Assembly: GCA_913056365.1 (NCBI GenBank)
Contig: CAJXLT010000020.1
Span: 1 to 47,463, forward strand
Direction: 5' to 3'
DNA from: an uncultured Paenibacillaceae bacterium
Lineage (GTDB): Bacteria; Bacillota; Bacilli; Paenibacillales; K13
DNA: 47,463 nt
Part shown: piece by piece, positions 26,445 through 34,944 of the stretch
How positions within the stretch are numbered: the first letter of the stretch is position 1
Layout of the letters: each line of letters begins with the position of its first letter
Notes under the pieces: model-generated
The model's input: the letters and a program-made list of their open reading frames with translations, nothing else
Told to the model about the DNA's origin: nothing
Databases searched by the model: none
Made by a program: the position numbers and the translations under genes

Positions 26445-26996
26445 TACGGATTTTGCATTGATAACGATTCACTGATTCCAAGATTAAAAGAACTTTCGGC
26501 TGTGATAAAAGAAAACGGAGCTCGAGCCATTGTCCAAATCTATCATGCTGGCCGCAAGGCTAATCCACATTTAGTCCCTGACGGTCATATCATGTGCGCC
26601 AGCCCGATTGCTGGAAAATGGGGAGACGCGGTCGTTCCCCAAGAGATGACCGAAATAGAAATTCAAAAAACCATTGATGAAATTGCTCAAGCCACCCGTA
26701 GATCAATTGAAGCCGATTTTGACGGAGTAGAGATTCACGGAGCCAATGGATTATTGGTCCAGAATTTTTTCTCTCCACACTCCAACAGAAGACAGGACAA
26801 ATGGGGTGGAACGTTGGAGAAGCGCATGACATTCCCTTTGGAAGTTATAAAGCATATTAAGGAAGCAGTTGCCAAGCACGCCACAACACCAATTGCAATT
26901 GGTTATCGTTTTGCTCCAGAGGAAAATGAAAAACCAGGTATCACCATGAGCGACACGCTTCATTTCGTCGATGTATTGTTCCCATTCGTGGATTAA
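26445..26996 (+). pseudogene. middle fragment of an Old Yellow Enzyme gene
   Basis: The frame is open from 26445 (IDNDSLIPRLKELSAVIKEN) and holds the central part of an OYE barrel: ARAIVQIYHAGRKANPH, FDGVEIHGANGLLVQNFFSP and NRRQDKWGGTLEKRM. The FMN-binding N-terminus and the final phosphate-binding third are gone; the frame ends abruptly after HFVDVLFPFVD. It is not a copy of the intact OYE at 17588. AT-rich, like other imported pieces nearby. Confidence 0.8.
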
Positions 26997-27401
26997 ACGT
27001 TGTGCTCATTTGCCGTAACGGATATGTATTATGATGATTACTTTGCCATTCTCTCTTAAGCCAGATAAAACGCAACGAAAAAACACGTTCGTTCCATGGC
27101 AAGTCAAATTTAGTGGTATAAAAATGCTGTCTTATTGGATGTTGTTCGTCCAAAACTCCCATAGTGCCCTTCTCTAGGGGATGATCTAAACTCTCGCTTA
27201 TTATCTATTTTTTGTCATCATTTGTGATAAGGTTCACCGTATCACTCTAACGGCGAAACTGTTCAATTTGCTCCTTTAAGATTTGCATGAGCAATCGTTT
27301 AAATGATGGAGAGGAGTAGTCACTCCCTTGCATTCCGATTCATATATCTGGTGGGGATGTCAGCTAATCATTGTAGTTCAACGCTTCTGCCGGCTTCTCT
27401 T
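26997..27401. other. 405-bp stretch without a clear gene
   Basis: Nothing complete is visible. On the minus strand, 27250-27345 reads PSFKRLLMQILKEQIEQFRR then stop, like the last residues of a lost gene. A minus-strand frame at 26941-27162 is open but has no recognisable family or ribosome site. The stretch lies between an OYE fragment and a LysR gene and looks like debris. Confidence 0.4.
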
Positions 27402-28271
27402 CTAAAATCGTTCTATAACTCTTTTCACGAAACCTTCAGCTGCTTTACTCAAGTATTTGTCTTTCCGATAGAAGACATCAAGTTCTCTAGTTGGTGCATT
27501 TTCAATGGGTATTGATGTAATACCTAGCGATTGAAAGTTTTCGATAAGTTGGCTAGGTTGAATAGTAGCACCAATGTCTTTTTGAACGAGTTGAAATAAT
27601 GATGTAGCCGAGCCAGTTTCCATCACACTATTAATCGTTATTCCTTGTCTATCACACCATTTATCGATTAAGTCACGACCACATTTCCCTTGAGGATACA
27701 TGACAAGTGGTATATCTACCAGCTCTTCTGGTTTGACGCTCTTCCTCTGAGAAAAGTCATGCTGTTCATTCACAAATAGACTGTACGTCTCTGTATAGAA
27801 TGCAATACGCTCTAAACGAGAATCTGCTTCTCCCTTTAAACCAATGCCAATATCAACTTCATTACCTAGTACTTTTCTTAAACTTTCTAGTGTTGGGAAC
27901 ACTTGCACTTTCGTGTTCGGGAATTGCTTTCGAAAATCAATTAAAATCTCGGTTAAGCGATAATCCAGATCCGAAGGCAGTACTGCAATGCGCAAATGTC
28001 CCTTGTTTAAATCTATCAAATCAGAAATAGCATTCTTGGCATTTTCTAAATCCTGAAAAACCTTTAGAGCATAGTGTTCAAGTAACTCACCAGCTTCTGT
28101 TTTCACTGTTTTTTTGCCAATTCGATCGAATAATGGTGCCCCTATTTCCCCCTCTAGAACACGTATCTGCTGACTTAACGTCGGTTGGGAAATTCCCAAT
28201 TTATAAGCAGCTTCAGAAAAGTGTAACTCTTTACATAGCATGAGGAAGTAGCTTAATTGTCTAAACTCCAT
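27402..28271 (-). CDS. LysR family transcriptional regulator
   Basis: A complete 289-residue LysR protein: N-terminal helix-turn-helix (FRQLSYFLMLCKELHFSEAA, ISQPTLSQQIRVLEGEIG) and a periplasmic-binding-protein-like effector domain (HLRIAVLPSDLDYRL, VDIGIGLKGE, DIGATIQPSQLI). AAAGGAGAG precedes ATG 28271. It is divergent from an EamA exporter, its probable target. Visibly A/T-rich compared with core genes. The effector is unknown. Confidence 0.92.
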   Translation of the reverse strand: MEFRQLSYFLMLCKELHFSEAAYKLGISQPTLSQQIRVLEGEIGAPLFDRIGKKTVKTEAGELLEHYALKVFQDLENAKNAISDLIDLNKGHLRIAVLPSDLDYRLTEILIDFRKQFPNTKVQVFPTLESLRKVLGNEVDIGIGLKGEADSRLERIAFYTETYSLFVNEQHDFSQRKSVKPEELVDIPLVMYPQGKCGRDLIDKWCDRQGITINSVMETGSATSLFQLVQKDIGATIQPSQLIENFQSLGITSIPIENAPTRELDVFYRKDKYLSKAAEGFVKRVIERF

Positions 28272-28493
28272 AGCAATCTCTCCTTTTCTATAGATAAAAC
28301 CTATTATTTATATAGAAAAAATAGTATTGAGCTATTATATATCGAATTTTACAATGAATGTATCAAGAAGGAAAGGAACTTAGGTAGGATATTGTGATGA
28401 GAAATTAGCAGAAAAGTTACGCTCAATTGCTCCCGCAGTTTTCTTTATCTCCCAGCTAACTTTTTGCCGACAGCTAAATTTGGGAGTGAGAGT

Positions 28494-28538
28494 ATGACTG
28501 CCCGATCATGCAGAATAAAAGGATTGGAGTCTTCGTAA
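28494..28538 (+). other. 14-codon upstream frame ahead of eamA
   Basis: ATG 28494 has a good ribosome site (GGGAG about 7 nt before). The frame runs MTARSCRIKGLESS and stops at 28538, two bases before the preferred eamA start. It could couple or attenuate eamA translation, or be the trace of a lost gene. Confidence 0.35.
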
Positions 28539-28540
28539 AA

Positions 28541-29455
28541 ATGTCTAAGAAAACAAAAGCTTATTTCGCTGCAACTATGTATGCACTTATTATCGGTTTT
28601 TCATTTATGTTCGTAAAACTGAGCCTTGTTGAAGCTTCACCGCTTGATACTCTGGCACACCGCTTTTCTATAGCATTTGTTATCTCTACTGCTATTATTA
28701 TGTTCAAAAAGATTCAATTAAATGTGACCATGAAGGACGCATGGCGGATTCTTCCGTTAGCTTTGGTATATCCCAGTTTGTTTTTCACATTCCAAACGTT
28801 TGGCCTGGCCTACGCTTCTTCTTCAGAGGCGGGTATTATTCTAGCTACTGTGCCCATTTTCACACTGATTTTAGCATCAATATATTTGAAAGAACGCACC
28901 TTACCATTACAGAAGGCATCGGTGTTATTATCAGTCTCAGGTGTCATTTTCATTTTTGTTATGAGTGGAGCAGATACAGGTTCACAAAGTGTAACAGGAA
29001 TTGTCCTTATGCTACTATCAGCCCTTACTGGTGCTTTCAATACCGTTTTAGCACGTAAACTTGTGCAACATTACTCATTTTTCACGATAACTTATATTAT
29101 GACGTTCTTTGGCTTTATCTTTTTTAACATTGTAGCTATTGGAAATCATATGATAACGAATACGATGCATCAATTCATCGAACCCTTTTCAAGCGGAACG
29201 TTTATTATCGCTATTGTGTACCTTGGAGCACTTTCATCTTTAGGAACCTCCTTTTTCTCCAATTATGCACTTTCACAAATTGAAGCGTCAAAGATGAGTG
29301 TCTTTAATAATTTTGCTACATTAATTACGATTATTGCGGGCGTCTTTTTCTTAAACGAAACGATTCAATCCTATCATATTTTCGGTACCATCATTATTGT
29401 GCTAGGTGTCTTAGGATCAAATTATAACGTTAAGCAAAAAAGCGATGGAACGTGA
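28541..29455 (+). CDS. EamA/DMT family transporter
   Basis: An inner-membrane protein of about 304 residues with ten hydrophobic helices in two EamA repeats, usual for small-molecule or amino-acid efflux. Examples are AYFAATMYALIIGFSFMF, ASVLLSVSGVIFIFVM, LMLLSALTGAFNTVLA and ITIIAGVFFLNETIQSY; the acidic ends of helices 4 and 9 (YLKERTLP, FLNETI) are family marks. ATG 28541 is preferred; an in-frame ATG at 28508 lacks a ribosome site and overlaps a short upstream frame. Divergent from LysR, probably its target. A/T-rich, as is its regulator; likely moved in together. Confidence 0.9.
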   Translation: MSKKTKAYFAATMYALIIGFSFMFVKLSLVEASPLDTLAHRFSIAFVISTAIIMFKKIQLNVTMKDAWRILPLALVYPSLFFTFQTFGLAYASSSEAGIILATVPIFTLILASIYLKERTLPLQKASVLLSVSGVIFIFVMSGADTGSQSVTGIVLMLLSALTGAFNTVLARKLVQHYSFFTITYIMTFFGFIFFNIVAIGNHMITNTMHQFIEPFSSGTFIIAIVYLGALSSLGTSFFSNYALSQIEASKMSVFNNFATLITIIAGVFFLNETIQSYHIFGTIIIVLGVLGSNYNVKQKSDGT

Positions 29456-29631
29456 GGAGATGAGAAGTCTATACTCAAAATAGCCTCTTTGACTGCATGT
29501 GAATAGTAACTCATCACAAAGCAGCAGCAAGCTCCTCTTACCGATTGTAAACGCTAGTAGGCTGTCGAGAAGCTATGCGGCTTGCACTGTGTCAACCTGA
29601 GGGCAGACTCAACCTTGAAATACCTATGAGA

Positions 29632-30432
29632 CTATGTGGCATCCTGCTGTTCCAGCCATCTCAAAATAACTTGGTTTGTTTCTTCCGGCTTTTCTTGCTG
29701 GATCCAATGACCGCAGTCCAGATTGACCACTTCTACATTGGGCACAAACTCTGGCAGTCTATCAAACTTCGGAATCATATCACGGTCGCCATAGATCATG
29801 AGCGCAGGCTGTTGGATGATCGGGTTCACGTCTGCTAGTAAGTGCCAGTTGCGGTCGAGGTTTCTGTACCAGTTTATAGTGCCCGTGAACCCTGTTAATT
29901 CTAAAGCGGAGACGAAAACGCCTAGTTCCCTGTCACTCATCAACGGCTCACCTAGCGGTGCTTCCGCGTTGGCAAGATTGATCATCGCCATGCCTGGCTC
30001 AGGTGCTCTGAGAGGCTCGTTCTTGCGGTACAGATTGCGAAGAAACCGAAACGTATTCTTATCCAATATAGCGTCCGCAACACCTGGCTGTCGATTGAAG
30101 TGAACAAAATAGTAGTCACCGCCTAGTACGTCTTCCAAAAACTCGATCCACGGTTTTTCTCCTCGCTCTTGATAAGGCAAGCTTAGATTAATTACTTTGT
30201 TTACACGATGAGGATGCAACAAAGTCAGTCCCCAAACGACCATTGCGTCCCAATCGTGACCAACAAAGATAGCGTCCTCGTATCCATAGTGATCGAGAAG
30301 GGCGATGAGATCGCCCGATAGGTGCGCAAGGTCATAGTCTGTTACTTCGTTCGGACGGGATGAATGACCGTAACCCCGCTGTGGGCTTAGGAAAATCGTT
30401 TGGATTAAACATTGAATTAAAACCTCCTTCGT
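29632..30432 (-). pseudogene. 5'-truncated alpha/beta hydrolase (epoxide hydrolase-like)
   Basis: The frame contains the core of the epoxide hydrolase/haloalkane dehalogenase group: PQRGYGHSSRP, nucleophile motif VGHDWDAMVVWG (Asp), GDRDMIPKF and the final His in LDCGHWIQQEKPEE. The first 45 or so residues, including the HGFP oxyanion loop, are missing. A perfect AAGGAGG with ATG at 30412 exists upstream, but that ATG is out of frame (MFNPNDF, stop after 27 codons). The ATG at 30243 is in frame but lies after the nucleophile. Not functional as it stands. Confidence 0.75.
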
Positions 30433-30455
30433 CTAATACATGTAGTATAATAGAC
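30431..30455. promoter_or_regulatory. imperfect palindrome (TetR-like operator) before the broken hydrolase
   Basis: GTCTA-15 nt-TAGAC frames a 25-bp imperfect palindrome that contains TATTATAC, a likely -10 for the minus strand, just upstream of AAGGAGG. Such sites often bind TetR-family repressors; no tetR is present nearby. Confidence 0.4.
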
Positions 30456-30570
30456 AAAAAGTTACATCATATTGTCACCATTTAGAAGTCATGTAGAAAA
30501 AAAGAGACAACGAAGCTTCAATGTCACTATTGCTTAAAATAAAAAAGCCAGCCCCTAAAAAGGAGACCCG

Positions 30571-30720
30571 CTACAAAAATGTGAGCATTTTGTATAAACA
30601 ATCATTGATTACTTCATCAGTAGCTTTCCCAACAATATTAGTGCGCCTAGCTCGCCAATCAAGATTGTTAATCTGATCTGTTAAAATGACCCGTTAAACA
30701 CCAATCCGTCGGAAAGCCAT
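30571..30720 (-). pseudogene. C-terminal remnant of a MazF/PemK toxin
   Basis: The minus strand reads RVILTDQINNLDWRARR, then VGKATDEVINDCLYKMLTFL and stop. This matches the end of MazF/PemK endoribonucleases (E. coli MazF: ALADQVKSIAWRARG). The preceding YGFPTDWCLTG, matching the YPFEVVLSG strand, is in another frame, so there is a frameshift near 30691. No antitoxin or N-terminal half is present. Confidence 0.6.
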
Positions 30721-30773
30721 ATTAAGACAAATTGTTGAATCACGTTGCCGCTGTATGGACCTGTCAGTGAAGT

Positions 30774-31754
30774 TTAATGAGAATCTTCGTCGTAATGTTT
30801 AGCGATTCCATAGGCCAATTCCCGGATCTGACGCCTCAGCTCCAGCGGCTCCCGAATGCGAATAGCTGTGCCGAACGTCATGAGATACATCGGAAGGTAC
30901 TTGTTCATCGTCGGGACGTCGAGAAGAAACCGCACCTCCCGATCGGTCCGTTCCGTCAAATAGTGGCGCAAATGCCAGTGGCGGCAAACCGCGTTCAGCG
31001 TGTCAGGCTCTCCCTCGATGCGGATGACCGTCAGTGGTCCATCTGCCTCCCGTTCTCGCTCGGACTGGTCGCGGAAATAGACGGACGCGGAGAAACGCTT
31101 TGGCTTCTCGAACCGCGCTTCAGTCGGCTCCAGCCGCGTTATGCGGTCCACGCGGAACGTTCGTACCGCCTGCGAACGATGGCAGAACGCGACAGCGTAC
31201 CACTCGTTTCGGTCGTAAGCCAACCCGTACGGATCAACTTCTCGTCCGTCGTCCTGCTCCGCATTCGCTTTGCGATAGGTAATGCGAACCGTTAGCCCGT
31301 CCTTCGCCGCCTGCTCTAGGTCACGTAACAACGGAACGACGGAAGGTAGACGTGACGGAGAAATTACATCCAAGCCATTCGACTGATGGGACAGATCGTG
31401 GCGCTGCTCTTCGTGCAGCCCGTTCTCCACCTTCTTCAGAGCGCTTGCCAGCTCCTGTGTATACGGATAACCAGCGCCTTGCGCAAATTTAAACGCATCC
31501 ACGAGCGCCTTCACCTCTACGGAGTTGAAGAACAATGGCGTCTCCTTGAAGCTTTCCAGAATACGAATGCCACCATCATGACCCGATTCCGCGACGACCG
31601 GCACACCACTGGCGCATAATGCGTCGATATATCGGTACACGGTGCGAACGCTGATCTCCAAACTGTCCGCGATCTGCGTGGCGGTGAGCTTCCTTCCGTT
31701 TCTAAGTATCCAAAGCATCGAAAGCATATTATCCCATTTCGCTATCGGAAGCAC
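30774..31754 (-). CDS. HTH/WYL-domain transcriptional regulator (YafY type)
   Basis: 326 residues: an HTH_11 winged helix (LSMLWILRNGRKLTATQIAD, SVRTVYRYIDALCASGVPV), then a WYL ligand-sensing domain (YGLAYDRNEWYAVAFCHR, RTFRVDRITRLEPTE) and a WCX-like C-terminus. The first codon is GTG 31754, with AAAGAGG very close; ATG 31727 is an alternative. It follows the DJ-1/PfpI gene on the same strand by 46 bp and may regulate it. The ligand is unknown. More GC-rich than its DJ-1 neighbour. Confidence 0.88.
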   Translation of the reverse strand: MLPIAKWDNMLSMLWILRNGRKLTATQIADSLEISVRTVYRYIDALCASGVPVVAESGHDGGIRILESFKETPLFFNSVEVKALVDAFKFAQGAGYPYTQELASALKKVENGLHEEQRHDLSHQSNGLDVISPSRLPSVVPLLRDLEQAAKDGLTVRITYRKANAEQDDGREVDPYGLAYDRNEWYAVAFCHRSQAVRTFRVDRITRLEPTEARFEKPKRFSASVYFRDQSEREREADGPLTVIRIEGEPDTLNAVCRHWHLRHYLTERTDREVRFLLDVPTMNKYLPMYLMTFGTAIRIREPLELRRQIRELAYGIAKHYDEDSH

Positions 31755-31800
31755 CCTCTTTTCTCATAGAAGTGAAACGATTTAATCTTCGCTTATACCT

Positions 31801-32427
31801 TTACTGGATTGCATTCATCAACGCATAGAAATGTTTGGGTTCTTGAGTCTTATTAAGACTATACCAAGCATCTAATGTTTGTGAAGAAAACACGTCCAGA
31901 GCTTTCAAAACGTGTACCGAAAATTCCAACGGAGCTATTCCAGATGCAGTGATCAGTTTTCCATCCGTTACAACAGACTCCATTTTGTAATACTCTTCGC
32001 CCTTGTAAGTAGGACAGACCAATTTGAGGTATTCCAAGTCATTGCTTGTATGCGGGCGTGAATTCAGCAATCCTGTCTGGGCAAGTCCCATTGTTGCACC
32101 ACAAATCGCAGCAACCAATACACCTTCCCTTAAACACCTCTGCGCGATTTTTAAGATGGGTTGGTGAATGATTTCTGTCCATGTATCTCCGCCGGGTAAA
32201 ATCAATGCATTTGTGCTTTCAATGCTGCACTCATCCAGTTTCATGTCAGGCAGTATTTTCAATCCGCCCATTGTAGTGACAGGAGTCTTTTCCATTCCCA
32301 CGGTGACTATTTTAATTGGGGCCAGCCCCTTTTTATAATATCTTCCCGAGTTCAGTTCGGCAGTTAAGTAACCTATTTCCCAGTCTGCCATTGTGTCAAA
32401 CACATAAAGATATACCGTATTCTTCAT
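31801..32427 (-). CDS. DJ-1/PfpI family (type 1 glutamine amidotransferase-like) protein
   Basis: 208 residues with the class I amidotransferase-like fold: ALILPGGDTW, then the nucleophile elbow VAAICGATMGLAQTG with Cys, and a later acidic residue. It belongs with YdeA/ThiJ-like stress proteins, some of which are deglycases or chaperones; activity here is not shown. ATG 32427 has AAGGAG at the right distance; the frame extends 20 codons upstream without one. Likely co-transcribed with the WYL regulator downstream. Confidence 0.88.
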   Translation of the reverse strand: MKNTVYLYVFDTMADWEIGYLTAELNSGRYYKKGLAPIKIVTVGMEKTPVTTMGGLKILPDMKLDECSIESTNALILPGGDTWTEIIHQPILKIAQRCLREGVLVAAICGATMGLAQTGLLNSRPHTSNDLEYLKLVCPTYKGEEYYKMESVVTDGKLITASGIAPLEFSVHVLKALDVFSSQTLDAWYSLNKTQEPKHFYALMNAIQ

Positions 32428-32505
32428 TTGCAAATTCTCCTTAATGTACAATTCATCAAGTGATACCAACTGTCCATCAGTGACCATTGATTATCATCAT
32501 TATAA

Positions 32506-32542
32506 AATAGCTTCACTGACATCTACTGTCAGCGAAGCTATT
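32506..32542 (-). terminator. hairpin with T tail upstream of the DJ-1 gene
   Basis: AATAGCTTC-A-CTGACA-TCTAC-TGTCAG-C-GAAGCTATT is an almost perfect 15-bp stem. On the minus strand it is followed by TTTTATAA, so it should end transcripts arriving from the protease/methyltransferase run before the DJ-1 gene begins. Confidence 0.65.
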
Positions 32543-32819
32543 AAAGTTGATCATATTCTCTTAACTCCGACGCAACAGCAACAAGTTTTCCCTTCAAAAT
32601 AAAGGAGATCTGCCCGTCACACTTGAATAAATGGCATTGGCATCAGAATTGAGCCTGCAAATAGGTCAGCTTGGTAGTCATTCGACGAGAGGCTTTTAGA
32701 CCAGTTACGACAATAAAATGTCAGCACCAGAGTATCTCTTAATAGTCGTAGACTACTCAAAGCGTTTCGCAAGTTATTTTAGATAGAATTCCGCCCTACT
32801 TGTAATACGGTTCAGCGTA
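32543..32819 (-). other. gene debris, unrecognised
   Basis: No complete gene. The minus strand at 32550-32640 reads FKCDGQISFILKGKLVAVA then SELREYDQL and stop, the tail of an unknown small protein without a start. The remaining 180 bp show nothing I can name. The stretch borders the clipped protease gene. Confidence 0.35.
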
Positions 32820-33002
32820 TCACAAATAAGTGAAAAATAAGGGCACCACAGGAACAACACCAATGACTCCAACAGCATCCGCACTAAAAATTGTTCCCGC
32901 CGACCCCGTGTCCAGTAAGACTTTTTTGAGCATTAGTTTTTGTCCACGGAATTCTATGACGACCGATACAAACGGTAACCCCAAATTCACGTTTAATCTC
33001 AT
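32820..33002 (-). pseudogene. retropepsin-like (clan AA) aspartyl protease, C-terminally truncated
   Basis: Only 60 residues. The catalytic signature LLDTGSAGTIFSAD is clear and preceded by the usual beta strands (LPFVSVVIEFRGQKL). Family members run to roughly 120-150 residues with a second half including the flap and a hydrophobic-hydrophobic-Gly motif; here the frame turns into PLFFTYL and stops. As these enzymes work as homodimers of the full fold, this copy is probably dead. It overlaps the upstream partner gene by 4 nt (ATGA). Confidence 0.7.
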
Positions 33003-33256
33003 CTGGGCCCTCGTACCCCAACGTATCGTTCACGAGCTACTAATGTGGGGCGAGACGTGTGAAAAAAACAATATTCACGATGAGGGTCCTGCATGTGTAA
33101 CTCGCTGTATCGGCGCATCGCTGCTGTCGAATTGTCAAACCTATCAATGACAACAACTTCTTCAATGTAGCGGTTTCCCTCTCTCGAATGAGCCTTCGTC
33201 GCTTCAAGAACCACCCATTCATTGGGGAAATGCTCCTGCACTTCCTTCCACCGCAT
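32999..33256 (-). CDS. conserved hypothetical partner of the retropepsin-like protease
   Basis: An 85-residue protein, MRWKEVQEHFPNEWVVLEA at the start and FFHTSRPTLVARERYVG near the end. From memory, small proteins of this kind recur just upstream of clan AA aspartyl protease genes in bacilli; function unknown. GGAGGTGA sits 5 nt before ATG. It is intact, although its usual partner is cut. It has no signal or membrane segment, so it is cytoplasmic. Third gene in the map-methyltransferase run. Confidence 0.7.
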   Translation of the reverse strand: MRWKEVQEHFPNEWVVLEATKAHSREGNRYIEEVVVIDRFDNSTAAMRRYSELHMQDPHREYCFFHTSRPTLVARERYVGVRGPR

Positions 33257-33274
33257 CTCGTCACCTCCATAGCT

Positions 33275-33898
33275 TCAGACAGATCTACCCGGCTGCCCAA
33301 TGATCTCTACTAAAAAATCGCCGTAGGAGCTCTTCACGGACTGTATCTGTATGCCCGAAGCTTGTACAAGCTTCAGAGGAAGGCGGTTCCAATAGCAACC
33401 GACAATATCAGCGTTTCTCTCTGCTCGATTGTCCTGTATCCTCCCCAATATCGGCCACCGGCTTCGGCCATGCTCGAACAAGAGGATGCGTCCGTCTGGC
33501 TTGCAAACACGCTGCATTTCCTTCAATGCTTGAATGGGATTGGGGAAGGTACACGTAGCCAGCGTAGATACAACTGTATCAAATGCATTGGGTTCAAATG
33601 GCAAGCTTTCTGCATTGCCTTGAATGAGCCGGATTGGCTGGTGGCGTGCATCTGTTTTCTGCATGGCTTCGTTCAGCATTTCAGGACTGTAATCCAAGCC
33701 TGTAATGGTACATCCTTGCGAGTAGTAGGACAGGTTTCTACCGGTTCCCACGGCTACTTCCAGTACATCCCCAGAAGCATGCTGCAACAATCGCTGCCGT
33801 CTTTTTCGAAAGAATAGCTGTTCGGGTAGTTTCTCATACTGGTCTATCAGCTTGGCGTATTTCATATATTTATAACGGATTTCTTCGTTCGTGTACAT
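33275..33898 (-). CDS. class I SAM-dependent methyltransferase (UbiE-like)
   Basis: 207 residues with the methyltransferase order: motif I VLEVAVGTGRNLSYY, acidic motif II ITGLDYSPEMLNEA, motif post-II LIQGNAESLPFE, motif IV FDTVVSTLATCTF, then VCKPDGRILLFEHGR. The N-terminal YTNEEIRYKYMKYAKLIDQY is typical of a group annotated as phosphatidylethanolamine or quinone methyltransferases; the substrate cannot be read from sequence. It follows map by 44 bp and precedes the 85-residue gene by 18 bp. Confidence 0.88.
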   Translation of the reverse strand: MYTNEEIRYKYMKYAKLIDQYEKLPEQLFFRKRRQRLLQHASGDVLEVAVGTGRNLSYYSQGCTITGLDYSPEMLNEAMQKTDARHQPIRLIQGNAESLPFEPNAFDTVVSTLATCTFPNPIQALKEMQRVCKPDGRILLFEHGRSRWPILGRIQDNRAERNADIVGCYWNRLPLKLVQASGIQIQSVKSSYGDFLVEIIGQPGRSV

Positions 33899-33942
33899 CC
33901 TATCACTTCCCGCTTGGTGAATGGGTGGTTAGTGCGACAGAT

Positions 33943-34689
33943 CTATGCTGCAGTCACGATGATCGGCTGATCCTTGGTAATTATGATAGTATGCTCGTGC
34001 TGTGCTACAAAGCTATTGTCTGGTACACGTAGTGTCCAACCATCCGGTTGCTCAACGACAAACTCTGCTCCTGTAGATAAGAAGGGCTCGATAGTAATGA
34101 CCATGCCTTCCTTCAATACCCGTTTGTCATGCTTATTATATACGGGGAGAATCTCTTGCGGAGCTTCGTGCAGAGATTTTCCAATCCCGTGACTGCATAG
34201 ATTTCGAATAACATGATAGCCGCCTTGATGAGCCTCGTGTTCAATCATCCTGCCAACCTCGTTCAATTTCACACCATGCCTGAGGGAAGAGATTACTTTC
34301 ATCATTGTATGGTGAGTGTGCTGGCATAGACGTACTAATGAGGGTTCGTATGGAGATAGCGGAAAGGAATGCCCCGCATCCGCATAATAGCCTCCCAATT
34401 CAGCAGAAACATCGATGTTGATTAAGTCACCCGGTTGAATTATTCGATCCCCCGGGATGCCGTGGGCAACTTCGTGGTTCACACTAATACAGGTGTGACC
34501 TGGGAAGTTGTACGTTGTCTTGGGTGCCGGAACAGCCCCATGTTTGTGCAACAACTCCCCTCCAATATGATCCAGTTCCTTAGTCGTCATTCCTACACGG
34601 GTTTGACGTTTCATTTCACTAATCGTCATGGCAACGATTTTGCCAATTGCCTTCAGTCCGTCTATATCTTGTTGAGATCCTATTGTCAT
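33943..34689 (-). CDS. map: methionine aminopeptidase type I (additional copy)
   Basis: It removes the initiator methionine from new proteins. 248 residues with all five metal ligands: the two Asp in NIDVSAELGGYYADAGHSF, the His in CSHGIGKSLHEAP, the Glu in VITIEPFLS and the Glu in AQHEHTIIIT. The housekeeping copy in Firmicutes lies by adk and secY, so this one outside that setting is probably a paralogue. GGAGGG precedes ATG 34689. It heads a four-gene minus-strand run. Confidence 0.94.
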   Translation of the reverse strand: MTIGSQQDIDGLKAIGKIVAMTISEMKRQTRVGMTTKELDHIGGELLHKHGAVPAPKTTYNFPGHTCISVNHEVAHGIPGDRIIQPGDLINIDVSAELGGYYADAGHSFPLSPYEPSLVRLCQHTHHTMMKVISSLRHGVKLNEVGRMIEHEAHQGGYHVIRNLCSHGIGKSLHEAPQEILPVYNKHDKRVLKEGMVITIEPFLSTGAEFVVEQPDGWTLRVPDNSFVAQHEHTIIITKDQPIIVTAA

Positions 34690-34944
34690 AGAATTCCCTC
34701 CATTATGAGTTATACGTTTATTGTACCCTAATTTATGCGTAACCTGTAGATTGATGACTGAATAATGCCATTAAGAAAGACTGACCTCTGCAGGTTGTCT
34801 CTATAATGGGCGATGCACTGCCTAACAGACCATTGTAATCATCACTGACTGTTTCTGTCAGGGAAGAAGCGTTATACTGGTAGTAAGATACAATGTAGAT
34901 ACTGGTATCATACATTCAGATGAATGAAGAGAGGATCGTGAAAT

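Noticed and set aside
26941-27162. Minus-strand 73-codon frame
   Set aside because: It overlaps the OYE fragment, lacks a ribosome site, and I cannot link it to any family.
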